The notes: generated by a model from the letters alone, not told the origin. A stretch of DNA of 57,602 nt from Candidatus Gastranaerophilales bacterium (GCA_944325705.1 CALVBB010000013.1:1-57602), one strand, 5' to 3'; shown: positions 7,933-17,137, numbered from the stretch's first letter. Translations and numbers: made by a program.

Positions 7933-10155
7933 TTAATTTTTCTTTTTCTGCTGTTTTGAATTATTGTTTTTGTGATAATTTTTGTTATTCTGCCGTTGAT
8001 TATTCTGGTGAGGGGCGTAAGATGTTTGTATTCTTTTCACGCTGTAAACGTCCGGAATAGCTTGGACACAGTTGATAACTTTTTTAAGCGTTTCAACGTT
8101 GTCTAACTCCATGCCGAGTTCGATTATGCCGATTTTGTTGTTTTTGGACTTAACATTTGCATAATTGATGTTAATGTTGTTGTCGGAAACTGCTGCAATA
8201 ATATCTTTGAGAAGTCCCATTTTCTCGCCGGTTTCGATCCTGATTGTGGTTGAGTAAGTCTTGTTGACGTTCATTCCCGACCAGTGAATATCAAGCAGTC
8301 TTTCAGGCTGGACGTTTTCAAGTGTCTTGCAGTCAATCCTGTGAACAGAAACGCCTTTTGAGCGGGTTACAACTCCAACAATTGGCTCTCCGGGGATTGG
8401 AGAGCAGCAGCGCGCAAAGGAGTACATAAGCCCTTCCAGTCCGACAATGTCTTTTTCGGATTTCTTTCTGTTTGAGGTGTGGAAGCTGCTTTCCGGACTT
8501 TTTGTCTGTGGTTTTTTGAGTTTGTTTATAATTTTGTTAATTGTGGTTTCACCGTAGCCGAGTGCTGCAAAAAGGTCATCAGCACTCTGGTAGTTCATCT
8601 GTTTGGCAACTTTTTCAAACTCGCCCTGTTTTACGTATTCATCAAAAACTGCTTTTGTAAGTTCGTGTTCAAGGTTGGCTTTTCCTGTTTCGAGGTGGCT
8701 TTCGCGGTTATTTTTCTTGAACCACTGCTTAATCTTTGAGGACGCCTGTTTTGTTACGACAAAATTAAGCCAGTCAAGCCGCGGCGCAGGGGTTTTGGAA
8801 GTTAAAATTTCCACAATGTCGCCGTTGTTTAATTTTGTATCAAGCTGTGCAATTCTTCCGTTAATAAGGGCGCCAACGGTTTTGTTGCCGACTTCGGAGT
8901 GAATTCTGTAGGCAAAGTCGACCGGTGTTGCATTAACCGGAAGGTCAAACACATCTCCGTTAGGCGTGAATGCAAAAACCTGATCCGAGAAAAGGTCAAG
9001 TTTAACCGAGTTTACGTAATCTTCAGCAGAGGTTACATCTTTGTCGTACTCTGCCATTTTTCTCATCCAGGAAAACTGCATATCGGAAGGGTTATCCGCT
9101 TTTTGAGAGCCTTTTTCTTTGTATCTCCAGTGAGCGGCAACACCGTATTCTGCGACCTCGTGCATTTCCCATGTTCTGATTTGAACTTCAAGAGGCTTGG
9201 AGCGCGGGCCGATAACAGAGGTGTGTAACGACTGGTACATGTTGCCTTTCGGCATGGCTATATAGTCCTTAAACCGTCCAGGTATCGGTTTAAACTGCGA
9301 ATGGATTAGTCCTAAAACCTCATAGCATTCCTTCTCCGTGTCAACAATTACGCGTACTGCAGTGATGTCGTAGAGGTCGTGAAATGCTATATTAAGCCGT
9401 TTCATCTTTGAATAAATGCTGTAGTAGTGTTTGGCGCGTCCGGTGATTTGCGCGTTTATGCCGCTTTTTTTTACGTCTTTTGAAATTTTATCTATAAGAA
9501 GCTGAACAGTCATTTCGCGCTCTGCCTTTGTCTGGGAAACAAGCTGGGCAATTTCAAAGTATTTGTCCGGTTCAAGGTAGCGGAGCGACAAATCTTCAAG
9601 TTCAGCTTTAATTTTCCCCATACCTAAACGGTTTGCAAGCGGGGCAAAAATATCTAAGGTTTCGCGGGCTATTTTCTGCTGTTTAGGTGCTGCCATAAAG
9701 TTCAGGGTGCGCATATTGTGCAGTCTGTCCGCAAGTTTTAGAAATATAACCCTTATATCGTTTGCCATTGCGATGAACAGCCGGCGGAAGTTCTCAGCCT
9801 GCCGTTCTTCTTTTGATTTAAACTGTAATTTGCCGAGTTTTGTGACCCCCTGAACGAGAGAGAGAACGTCTTTGCCGAAAAGCTGTTCAATTTCTTCTGG
9901 TTTTGTGTCTGTATCCTCGAGTATATCATGCAGAAATGCCGCAATAATCGTGTGGGTATCGGCTTTCAAATTAACAAGAATTTTTGCAACCTCAACCGGA
10001 TGGACAATGTATGGTTCTTCCGAAACCCTGTACTGCCCGCTGTGCAGCCGTTCCGCAAAAAGAAATGCCTGTTCTATTTTTTTTATATCTTCAGGATTTC
10101 TCTCCTGAGCCGTTAATTCCTGTTTTATATCCGTAAAAAGTGATTTTTCTGACAT
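7933..10155 (-). CDS. rel: Bifunctional (p)ppGpp synthetase/hydrolase Rel
   Basis: A 740 aa stringent-response enzyme. Domain order: HD hydrolase (HPVEVAKIL, AAFLHDILEDT, LADRLHNMRTL), RelA/SpoT synthetase (RVIVDTEKECYEVLGLIH, GRFKDYIAMPKGNMYQSLHT, EVQIRTWEMH), TGS (VFAFTPNGDVFDLP), a Zn-finger-like region (FARCCSPIPGEPIVG) and a C-terminal ACT domain. The last 25 residues are an Asn/Lys/Gln-rich tail. Both catalytic halves look intact. I chose ATG at 10155 because TATAAT ends exactly 6 nt upstream, fitting a leaderless mRNA. A TTG at 10185 would add 10 residues but overlaps that -10 box. Confidence 0.95.
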   Translation of the reverse strand: MSEKSLFTDIKQELTAQERNPEDIKKIEQAFLFAERLHSGQYRVSEEPYIVHPVEVAKILVNLKADTHTIIAAFLHDILEDTDTKPEEIEQLFGKDVLSLVQGVTKLGKLQFKSKEERQAENFRRLFIAMANDIRVIFLKLADRLHNMRTLNFMAAPKQQKIARETLDIFAPLANRLGMGKIKAELEDLSLRYLEPDKYFEIAQLVSQTKAEREMTVQLLIDKISKDVKKSGINAQITGRAKHYYSIYSKMKRLNIAFHDLYDITAVRVIVDTEKECYEVLGLIHSQFKPIPGRFKDYIAMPKGNMYQSLHTSVIGPRSKPLEVQIRTWEMHEVAEYGVAAHWRYKEKGSQKADNPSDMQFSWMRKMAEYDKDVTSAEDYVNSVKLDLFSDQVFAFTPNGDVFDLPVNATPVDFAYRIHSEVGNKTVGALINGRIAQLDTKLNNGDIVEILTSKTPAPRLDWLNFVVTKQASSKIKQWFKKNNRESHLETGKANLEHELTKAVFDEYVKQGEFEKVAKQMNYQSADDLFAALGYGETTINKIINKLKKPQTKSPESSFHTSNRKKSEKDIVGLEGLMYSFARCCSPIPGEPIVGVVTRSKGVSVHRIDCKTLENVQPERLLDIHWSGMNVNKTYSTTIRIETGEKMGLLKDIIAAVSDNNININYANVKSKNNKIGIIELGMELDNVETLKKVINCVQAIPDVYSVKRIQTSYAPHQNNQRQNNKNYHKNNNSKQQKKKN

Positions 10156-10231
10156 GATATAATTATAATACGGATTTAATTTCAAATTTTCAATAAAAAC
10201 GGCTAAATTTCATACATAAGGATTAAGTACA

Positions 10232-10513
10232 ATGCGCGAAACAAAAGACGGAATAGTATTTCAGCTGAAAATTTCACCGAACGCCTCAAAAAATGAGGTT
10301 ATCAAATCGACAGAGGGGGTGAAGGTTAAAATTACTGCCCCGCCTGTGGACGGCAAGGCTAATAAGTGTTTGATTGAGTATCTTGCAAAGCTTTTCAGAG
10401 TGCCAAAAACTTCAATTGAAATTCTGCGCGGGGAAAACTCTAAAGAAAAAATTCTGTTGATTAAAGTTTTTGATGATGATAAGATTAATATTATAAAAAG
10501 CGTTTTAGAATAA
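10232..10513 (+). CDS. DUF167 (YggU) family protein
   Basis: A 93 aa protein with the family hallmark APPVDGKANKCLIEYLAK at 36-53 and the ISPNASKNEV start strand. The YggU fold is a small alpha/beta protein widely present but of unknown biochemical role. AAGGA precedes the ATG by 10 nt. It is divergent from rel (76 bp apart) and is followed 22 bp later by the serpin-like gene. Confidence 0.9.
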   Translation: MRETKDGIVFQLKISPNASKNEVIKSTEGVKVKITAPPVDGKANKCLIEYLAKLFRVPKTSIEILRGENSKEKILLIKVFDDDKINIIKSVLE

Positions 10514-10535
10514 TTTGAAAAAAGGAGTTATTTGA

Positions 10536-11594
10536 ATGAGAAAAGTTATGGTAACGACGCTTGCAGCACTGTTGATTTTAGGCGGCATGTCAGCGGCATT
10601 TGCGTTTGGCAAAAAAGCTGAAAGCATTGCTCTGGTTCCGGCTATGAAGTCTGAATCGGCTGCTACAAACAGAATCTGGGTCGGTACATTCCAGCTTGCC
10701 TGGAATGATTTGATGGACGGAATTGTAAAAGGTCCGGTTGTTTTTAAGGGTTCAAAATCAAGGACTGCAAAACTTTTAAATCAAAAAAGCTTTACAAAGG
10801 ATGATATTTCTGAGGACTCTTATTACACAACTTACGGCGAAATTTCACCTGATTTAAAAACAAAGATTGAAAAAGCCATTATGGAAAAGTTCAACGAAAC
10901 AAGCGATGTATTAAATGCTGTTGACTGGGCACCGGCGCCGGAAAAATATCTGGTTTATGCAATGTTGAAAAAGGATTTCAAGTTTCTCACAGCTTTTGAC
11001 AAGCTTAAACCGGCAAAATTCGGCTCAAACAGAACAAAAGTTGACTATTTCGGTATCGACAAAAACAGCGAAAAAATTCTGCGCAAAACAGTCCATGTAA
11101 TGTTCTACAATTCATCTAAAGATTTTGCTGTTGCAATTAACACTCAGGGGGCGGATGTTGTTTATCTTTACAGAACTGATGACGATGAAAATTTTGAAAA
11201 ACTTTATTCCGATATGTTCATTAAAAGGGCAGAGTTTACAGGCAACTCTGATTTTACAGAAAAAGATGAGTTGAAGGTTCCGAATATAAACCTTTATAAG
11301 GAACAGTCCTTCAATGAGCTTTGCGGCCGTGAAATTAAGGGGACAAAGTTCATGATAGATCAGGCTCTAGAAACAGTTGATTTCAAAATGGACAACGAAG
11401 GCGTCAAGCTGAAAAGCGAAGCTGTAATTGCGACCAGAATGTCTGCATTGCTGCCTCCTCAGAAGGTCAAGCCGAGAAAATTCTATTTTGATGACACTTA
11501 TGTAATCTTCCTGCAGGAAACCGGCAAAGATAAACCGTATTTTGCAATGCGGGTGAACGATGTCGAAACAATCAACATGACAGGAAAGAAATAA
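10536..11594 (+). CDS. Secreted serpin-like protein
   Basis: A 352 aa exported protein with a signal peptide (cleavage near AFA-FG, residue 24). The overall layout resembles serpins: an opening FQLAWNDLM helix, a middle strand (YLVYAMLKKDFKFLTAFD) like the serpin LVNAVYFKGxWxxxF region, then VPNINLY, an FKMDNEGVK strand-5A-like segment, VIATRMSALLPPQ as reactive-loop region, and a C-terminal FYFDDTYVIFLQETGKDKPYFAMRV like the serpin FxxDRPFxFxI...GRV end. The hinge after EG is KLKSEAV rather than a run of small residues, which argues against an inhibitory serpin. RBS AAAGGAG is good, and a strong terminator follows. The fold call is from pattern memory only. Confidence 0.5.
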   Translation: MRKVMVTTLAALLILGGMSAAFAFGKKAESIALVPAMKSESAATNRIWVGTFQLAWNDLMDGIVKGPVVFKGSKSRTAKLLNQKSFTKDDISEDSYYTTYGEISPDLKTKIEKAIMEKFNETSDVLNAVDWAPAPEKYLVYAMLKKDFKFLTAFDKLKPAKFGSNRTKVDYFGIDKNSEKILRKTVHVMFYNSSKDFAVAINTQGADVVYLYRTDDDENFEKLYSDMFIKRAEFTGNSDFTEKDELKVPNINLYKEQSFNELCGREIKGTKFMIDQALETVDFKMDNEGVKLKSEAVIATRMSALLPPQKVKPRKFYFDDTYVIFLQETGKDKPYFAMRVNDVETINMTGKK

Positions 11595-11600
11595 TAAAGA

Positions 11601-11634
11601 GGCGCCGGAATTGAAAAATTCCGGCGCTTTAATT
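11601..11634 (+). terminator. Rho-independent terminator after the serpin-like gene
   Basis: An 11-bp perfect stem, GCGCCGGAATT / AATTCCGGCGC, with a GAAA tetraloop-like centre followed by TTTAATT, six bases after the stop codon. Confidence 0.85.
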
Positions 11635-11646
11635 CATGAATATTTC

Positions 11647-11832
11647 ATCCGGAACGGCAATAAAAAGTTCAGGCTGTAACTTCATTCGCTAGCCGTTTGT
11701 AATAAGCTCAACCCGAAGCAAGTGAACTCGTCACTTGCGTTCCTCAGACAACACTTGCTTTTGTTATTGTTTCGTTGAACAACGGCTGCTCTTTCCGTTG
11801 AGCCAGAAAAATTTTTAATTGCAGTTCCGGAT
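11647..11832. repeat. Palindromic element copy A: conserved core inside private inverted arms
   Basis: A 186-bp non-coding element between the serpin-like gene and the small gene at 11857. Outer arms 11647-11667 and 11812-11832 are inverted repeats of each other (ATCCGGAAC...GCAAT...AAAA, a few mismatches). The inside (about 11674-11803) includes CATTCGCTAGCCGTTTGTAA, GAACAACGGCTGCTC and CGTTGAG, all of which recur in copy B at 21508-21721, although the two copies' arms are unrelated. An inner AAGCAAGTG / CACTTGC pair adds a secondary hairpin. No convincing ORF lies inside. Confidence 0.8.
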
Positions 11833-11856
11833 AAAGTCAGTTGAATTCCTGTCGTG

Positions 11857-12069
11857 TTAATCAAGGCATTTTACGCGCAGTTCTGCTATTGCGGAATAGA
11901 TTTTATCCGCATTCTCCTTTAGTATTCCGGTAATGTGATAGTAATCTTCGTGGCATTCGCCTATAAAGTCAGGCTGTGCAAGCATATCGAGAAAATCTAT
12001 AAGTTCCTCCTGTCCTGTGTATTGTTTTTCCAACTCCTCAAAAAGTTTTTTAAGCTCTTTTCGTTCCAT
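11857..12069 (-). CDS. Small acidic helical protein of unknown function
   Basis: A 70 aa, highly charged, helix-rich protein (ERKELKKLFEELEKQY at the start) with two Cys (GECHED and VKCLD). AGGAG lies 8 nt before the ATG, so it is a real gene. It diverges from the XRE gene at 12185, and the gap holds a perfect 33-bp palindrome, so the XRE protein probably regulates it. I do not recognise the family. It could be the partner of a two-gene regulatory or toxin-antitoxin-like unit, but nothing in its sequence shows toxicity. Confidence 0.7.
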   Translation of the reverse strand: MERKELKKLFEELEKQYTGQEELIDFLDMLAQPDFIGECHEDYYHITGILKENADKIYSAIAELRVKCLD

Positions 12070-12114
12070 ATTGTAGTCTCCTATTGCTTTTAAATGTAAA
12101 AAGGTGAATTATTA

Positions 12115-12147
12115 ATGTAATACTATTGATAATCAATAGTATTACAT
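12115..12147. promoter_or_regulatory. Perfect 33-bp palindrome, putative XRE operator
   Basis: Left arm ATGTAATACTATTGAT (12115-12130), one central A, then its exact complement at 12132-12147. It sits between the divergent genes at 11857 and 12185. A TATAAT box for the right-hand gene is at 12172-12177. This position and symmetry fit an operator bound by a dimeric helix-turn-helix protein; the 12185 product is the natural candidate. Confidence 0.75.
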
Positions 12148-12184
12148 GTGGTATTTGATTTGTCAATAGGATATAATTTCTTTT

Positions 12185-12418
12185 ATGAAAAAAAGTAAAG
12201 ACTTGGTTATATTAGGTGACAATATAAGGATTGAGCGTCTAAAACGTAAATTGTCACAGGAGCGTCTTGTTGAGATGACTGATGTAATTACCGCGCAACA
12301 TCTCGGAAAAATTGAAAAAGGGGAAGTTGATTTACGTGCGACAACGTTGTTTGCGCTTCTGCGCGCACTGAATTGCAGGCTTGAAGATTTAATTGATTTG
12401 ACAGGCAGGGAAAAATAA
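12185..12418 (+). CDS. XRE-family HTH regulator
   Basis: A 77 aa single-domain Cro/CI-type helix-turn-helix protein (IRIERLKRKLSQERLVEM, then QHLGKIEKGEVDLRATTLFALLRAL). No Shine-Dalgarno is present; TATAAT ends 7 nt before the ATG, consistent with a leaderless mRNA. Its stop overlaps the radA start by one base (TAATG), so radA may be co-transcribed and translationally coupled. The likely target is the 33-bp palindrome upstream, giving autoregulation and control of the divergent 70 aa gene. Confidence 0.85.
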   Translation: MKKSKDLVILGDNIRIERLKRKLSQERLVEMTDVITAQHLGKIEKGEVDLRATTLFALLRALNCRLEDLIDLTGREK

Positions 12419-13794
12419 TGGCAAAAACTAAGTCAAAATGGGTTTGTAAAGAATGCGGGTATGAAACAGCGGGTTATCTCGGCAAGTGTCCTGAATGCGG
12501 TTCTTGGGGCTCTTTTATTGAAGAAATCCAGTTTTCTCAAAAGCTTCCGAACGCTGTGGCTAACGAGTTTATAAACACTGAAAAACCCGAACTTTTAAAA
12601 GATATTCATATAGGTGAAGAGCTTCGTGTTTCAACAAATATTTCAGAATTTGACCGTATACTCGGCGGCGGATTTGTGCAGGGGTCGCTTGTTCTTCTTG
12701 CCGGAGACCCGGGCATCGGTAAATCTACCATTACGCTCCAAACCTGCGGTGAACTTTGCAAAAGCGGTAAAAAGGTTCTTTATATATCAGCCGAAGAAAG
12801 CGCAAGTCAGGTTAAACTCCGCGCCGAACGCCTGAATATTGCAGAAGATAATCTCTACATCTACCCGCAGACGAATATGGAAAATATTAAAACCCAGATA
12901 GAAGAACTTTCTCCTGATTTTGTGGTTGTGGATAGTATTCAGGCAATTTATTCAAATAATGTGCCGAGTTCGGCAGGCTCTGTTTCTCAAATCCGCGAGT
13001 GCTGCAATCTCTTAATGCACATTGCAAAAAGCAAAAATATTACTACTGTTGTTATAGGACATGTTACAAAAGATGGAAATATTGCGGGGCCAAAGGTTCT
13101 TGAGCACATGGTTGATACCGTTATTTATTTTGAAGGCGACAAATATAAATCCTACAGAATCTTACGCTCAATGAAAAACCGTTTCGGCAACACTGCGGAA
13201 GTCGGGATTTTTGAAATGGCTGCGGACGGGCTCAGGTGTGTAAGCAATCCTAATGAACTTTTCCTGAATGAACGTTCTCAGGTTGCAGCGCCGGGAAGCG
13301 CTATTATTGTTACAAACGAAGGCACCAGACCTTTAATGGTTGAAATTCAGGCGCTTGTCGGGATGACTTCTTACCCGTCGCCGCGCAGGGTTACAAACGG
13401 GGTTGACCTGAGCAGACTGCACCAGATTTTAGCTGTTCTTGAGAAGCGTGTAGGGCTTAACCTTTCAAAACAGGATGTGTATGTGAATGTTATGGGCGGG
13501 ATTGATGTTGATGAACCCAGTGCGGATTTAGGTATTGCTCTTGCCGTTGCAACCTGTGCACGTGATGTTGTGGTTGACAGCCAGACGGTTATCATGGGTG
13601 AAATAGGGCTTTCCGGAGAAATTCATCCTGTTAACAATATTGAAAGACGGCTTAACGAAGCTATTGCATCAGGCTTTAAAAAAGCTATTATTCCTGATGC
13701 AAACAACATCCCTAAAGATTTGAAAAAAATCGAAATAGTTAAGGTTAAAAGACTTATTGATGCCATTGCAGCCTGTGTTTCTACCGGCAAATAG
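12418..13794 (+). CDS. radA: DNA repair/branch-migration ATPase RadA (Sms)
   Basis: A 458 aa RadA, the branch-migration helicase of recombination. An N-terminal zinc finger has Cys 10, 13, 24 and 27 (CKECGYETAGYLGKCPECG). Walker A is GDPGIGKST at 97-105, Walker B is VVVDSIQA, and the RadA-specific KNRFG motif is present. The C-terminal Lon-protease-like domain holds GGIDVDEPSADLGIALAVA. The protein appears complete. It overlaps the upstream XRE gene by one base. Beyond it, 13795-13902 is a short gap with AT-rich promoter-like sequence. Confidence 0.97.
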   Translation: MAKTKSKWVCKECGYETAGYLGKCPECGSWGSFIEEIQFSQKLPNAVANEFINTEKPELLKDIHIGEELRVSTNISEFDRILGGGFVQGSLVLLAGDPGIGKSTITLQTCGELCKSGKKVLYISAEESASQVKLRAERLNIAEDNLYIYPQTNMENIKTQIEELSPDFVVVDSIQAIYSNNVPSSAGSVSQIRECCNLLMHIAKSKNITTVVIGHVTKDGNIAGPKVLEHMVDTVIYFEGDKYKSYRILRSMKNRFGNTAEVGIFEMAADGLRCVSNPNELFLNERSQVAAPGSAIIVTNEGTRPLMVEIQALVGMTSYPSPRRVTNGVDLSRLHQILAVLEKRVGLNLSKQDVYVNVMGGIDVDEPSADLGIALAVATCARDVVVDSQTVIMGEIGLSGEIHPVNNIERRLNEAIASGFKKAIIPDANNIPKDLKKIEIVKVKRLIDAIAACVSTGK

Positions 13795-13902
13795 TCTGTT
13801 TCCTCCCGCATTTCCTGCTTATGTCGTGATTATGGTTATAGGCAAATTTTTTTATGTCTATGTTTTTATAATAATATAAGTGTAGTTATAAAAAGGTATA
13901 AT

Positions 13903-14535
13903 ATGACTTTAAATATTTCTCAGATTACCAATACTCCATGCCGTTTTAGCGGAGCAGCGGCAGTTCAGGCTGCACCTAAAGCTCAAAGTCTTCCGGCAGA
14001 TACTGTTGAACTCAGCAAAAAGAATGTTAAAAAAGGCGCAGGAATTTTTGCTGATAAAAAGTTTACAATCGAAGCTTCCGAAGGCTTAACCCACCGAGAT
14101 CTGGCTGGCGAAGTTGACGGCGTTGAATTTGATATAAGACATCAGGGAAAATTTCTAAAGGCCGATACTATTACAGGCTTTCTTGGGGATAAAGAATTAA
14201 ATCTTAAATCTAAAGCAAAGCTTACTGGTTCTGTTATTGAAGGTACAATCGGCGATAAAACGGTTAATCTGAAAGTAACTGACACCTGGGCGGGCAAAAG
14301 AATTAAAGGAACTTTTAAAGATAAAGATATTGACATAAAGCTTAACAGCAAGTTCATCGGTTACGCACTTGAAGGCGACAATGTTGATTTAAGAATTAAG
14401 AACAAAAATCTTTTTGGAAATGATGTTAATGTAAAAGGAACATATAATGAAGATCCTGATTTAATCCCTATTTTAATGGATACGGTCTATGGTCTGCAGG
14501 AAGAAGAACTCGTTATGGCTGTGGCGTTGATGTAG
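13903..14535 (+). CDS. Hypothetical beta-repeat protein with N-terminal FSG motif
   Basis: A 210 aa protein of unknown family. After an unstructured N-terminus (PCRFSG at 12-17, then an Ala/Gln-rich linker) come about six repeats of 17-20 residues with a G-x-(I/V)-x-(G/D)-K-x-(V/I/L)-(D/N)-(L/I)-K pattern (DKELNLKSK, DKTVNLKVT, DKDIDIKLN). This looks like a regular beta-solenoid or meander. No signal peptide. AAAAAGG precedes the ATG. Its 3' end overlaps the convergent gene at 14513 by 23 bp. The FSG motif recurs near the N-termini of two other unknown proteins in the window. Confidence 0.6.
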   Translation: MTLNISQITNTPCRFSGAAAVQAAPKAQSLPADTVELSKKNVKKGAGIFADKKFTIEASEGLTHRDLAGEVDGVEFDIRHQGKFLKADTITGFLGDKELNLKSKAKLTGSVIEGTIGDKTVNLKVTDTWAGKRIKGTFKDKDIDIKLNSKFIGYALEGDNVDLRIKNKNLFGNDVNVKGTYNEDPDLIPILMDTVYGLQEEELVMAVALM

Positions 14536-14863
14536 GTTTTGTTTTTTCAACCCCGTTTGCATCTTTTATGATAAAAGGTCTTACAAAAGCCCATGTTCCG
14601 TAGAGTGAAGTTAATAAGCCGGCAGCCATTGTGCCTTTGAAAAGTTTCGGGTGTTTTGTTTTATTTACAAGTCCGCCGAGTGTCACCAGCGTTGTTCCCG
14701 TCATAATCCCGAGATAGCCTTTAAAAATCGTCCGCGGCACAACAATTGTATCTGTCATATCAGAGGAATTTTGGGTGTTTTCGTGGATTTTGTCCAGCCA
14801 GCTTTCTTTTTTCGGCGAGGATGTTCCTGTAAATCGGTAGTTTACTATATTTTGAATTTTCAT
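14513..14863 (-). CDS. Hypothetical membrane protein with N-terminal FTG motif
   Basis: A 116 aa protein starting KIQNIVNYRFTGTSS, followed by a polar stretch and two hydrophobic segments (GYLGIMTGTTLVTLGGLV and TMAAGLLTSLYGTWAFV) likely to be a helical hairpin in the membrane. I chose ATG at 14863, with AGGGAC 5 nt before it, over an ATG at 14896 that lies inside the upstream XRE gene. It follows that XRE gene by 7 bp, so the two form a small operon. Its end overlaps the convergent beta-repeat gene. Family unknown. Confidence 0.65.
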   Translation of the reverse strand: MKIQNIVNYRFTGTSSPKKESWLDKIHENTQNSSDMTDTIVVPRTIFKGYLGIMTGTTLVTLGGLVNKTKHPKLFKGTMAAGLLTSLYGTWAFVRPFIIKDANGVEKTKPTSTPQP

Positions 14864-14870
14864 AATGTCC

Positions 14871-15080
14871 CTAATCTTTGTCAGGAATATATTCAAAAAT
14901 GTCCTGAATTCTGCAATTCAGAGCATAGCACAGTTTATTTATGGTTTCAAGCTCTATTGTTTTTGTCTTATTGTGGTAGATGCGGAAAACTGCTACATGG
15001 CTTAATCCGGCTATTCTGGCGACTTCTGCCATATTCATTCGTCTTATCCCCATCATTATCGAAAGCTTATTTTTTATCAT
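14871..15080 (-). CDS. XRE-family HTH regulator of pilin module 1
   Basis: A 69 aa single-domain helix-turn-helix protein (MNMAEVARIAGLSHVAVFRI as the recognition region, then ELETINKLCYALNCRIQDIF). It is divergent from the pilin-like gene at 15191 across 110 bp that contain a 30-bp perfect palindrome. No Shine-Dalgarno; a TAAACT box ends 7 nt before the ATG. Likely an autoregulator and regulator of the pilin gene. This is module 1 of four similar XRE/pilin pairs in the window. Confidence 0.85.
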   Translation of the reverse strand: MIKNKLSIMMGIRRMNMAEVARIAGLSHVAVFRIYHNKTKTIELETINKLCYALNCRIQDIFEYIPDKD

Positions 15081-15134
15081 AATAAAAAGTTTAGCATTCT
15101 TAATATGGGCTTGCTTTTTATTATATAATCATAT

Positions 15135-15164
15135 AATAATATTATATATATATATAATATTATT
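15135..15164. promoter_or_regulatory. 30-bp perfect AT palindrome between XRE gene and pilin gene
   Basis: AATAATATTATATA followed by its mirror complement, all A/T, centred between the divergent genes of module 1. It could be an operator and also contains TATAAT-like boxes on both strands. Because it is pure A/T, chance is a larger concern than for GC-containing palindromes. Confidence 0.5.
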
Positions 15165-15190
15165 GTAAAGAACTATAATAAGGAGGACTT

Positions 15191-15973
15191 ATGAATAGAG
15201 GGTTCACATTAGCAGAAGTTTTTGCTCCCCTATCCGGCGGTAATTGTAAATTTGCATTTACTTTGGCCGAGGTTTTAATAACGCTCGGGATAATCGGTGT
15301 TGTGGCTGCCATGACGCTGCCATCAGTTGTTGGTAAGTATAACGAAAAAGTGACTATAACCCGTCTCAAAAAGGCTTATTCTGTGTTGTCCCAAATTTAT
15401 ACAATTGCCTCGGAAAAATACGGGGTTTCTCCTGACCAGTGGCCGGAAGTGTATAAAGAAGACGGTGGAAGTGTTGACCTTTCTGCCACGCTGCAGAATG
15501 TTATGCTTGAATCTCTGAAATCATTAAGTCTTTGTACAGACTGTCAGGCAAAAGGATATTACTTTTTGAATGGACAGATTGACGGTAATTCGGGATGGAG
15601 AGCCGGGAATAAGTCAATTATAACACCTGATGGAATGACAATAAGAGCTAATAAGGATGAAGGGCAGGCAATGGATTGTTCTTTGCGGAGAGGTTCTAAT
15701 AACGCATTGAAAAGTGTATGTTTTGAGATTATGGTTGATGTTAATGCACAGCAAAAGCCCAATACGTATGGACGGGATATTTTTGTGTTTTATTGGACTA
15801 AATACGGAATAGTAGCGGCAGGAGGTCCGGACGAGAACTATGTTATGCCCTTTTCCACCTGCTCAACTTCCGGCAACGGATATGGCTGCGGAGCTTGGGT
15901 TTTATTTAACGATAATATGGATTATCTGTATTGCACTGGGCTTTCGTGGAGCGGAAAGAAATCTTGTAAGTGA
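15191..15973 (+). CDS. Type IV pilin-like protein, module 1, with doubled prepilin motif
   Basis: A 260 aa pilin/pseudopilin. The prepilin peptidase site and N-terminal helix appear as KFAFTLAEVLITLGIIG from residue 20, but a first copy, RGFTLAEVF, stands at residues 3-11, so the protein carries two tandem cleavage-like motifs with different codons. The globular part has DVNAQQKPNTYGRDIFVF and a Cys-rich end (GCGAWVLFNDNMDYLYCTG, LSWSGKKSCK) shared with the module 2 pilin. RBS AAGGAGGA is strong. The product should sit in the inner membrane and, if assembled, in a pilus or type II-like filament. No secretion ATPase is nearby. Confidence 0.9.
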   Translation: MNRGFTLAEVFAPLSGGNCKFAFTLAEVLITLGIIGVVAAMTLPSVVGKYNEKVTITRLKKAYSVLSQIYTIASEKYGVSPDQWPEVYKEDGGSVDLSATLQNVMLESLKSLSLCTDCQAKGYYFLNGQIDGNSGWRAGNKSIITPDGMTIRANKDEGQAMDCSLRRGSNNALKSVCFEIMVDVNAQQKPNTYGRDIFVFYWTKYGIVAAGGPDENYVMPFSTCSTSGNGYGCGAWVLFNDNMDYLYCTGLSWSGKKSCK

Positions 15974-16011
15974 CTTAACTTTTTTTTAATAATTCAAACG
16001 TCCTAAACCTA

Positions 16012-16040
16012 TTGATTAGTTTTTTTGTTAGTGCTATAAA
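16012..16040 (+). promoter_or_regulatory. gapA promoter
   Basis: TTGATT (16012-16017), a 17-bp spacer and TATAAA (16035-16040) form a near-consensus sigma-70 promoter. The expected start is near 16047, giving a leader of about 37 nt with AGAAGGAG 9 nt before the gapA ATG. Confidence 0.75.
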
Positions 16041-16053
16041 GAACATGTTATAG

Positions 16054-17088
<1,035 letters not shown>

Positions 17089-17105
17089 TTTCAAAAATTA
17101 TAGTT

Positions 17106-17137
17106 AAAAAGACCTCTCGATTGAGAGGTCTTTTTTA
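17106..17137 (+). terminator. gapA terminator
   Basis: AAAAAGACCTCTC / GAGAGGTCTTTTTT with an ATT loop-type centre and a terminal T-run, 18 bp after the gapA stop. The symmetric A-stem-T form can also stop the convergent pilin transcript. Confidence 0.92.

Noticed and set aside
11706-11803. Copy A as an integron attC site
   Set aside because: GCTCAAC and GTTGAGC fit the RYYYAAC/GTTRRRY cores, but copy B has GTTGAGG, conserved sequence extends beyond these cores, and there is no integrase or gene cassette.
11857-12418. Type II toxin-antitoxin pair
   Set aside because: The genes are divergent rather than co-transcribed, and the 70 aa protein resembles no toxin family I know.
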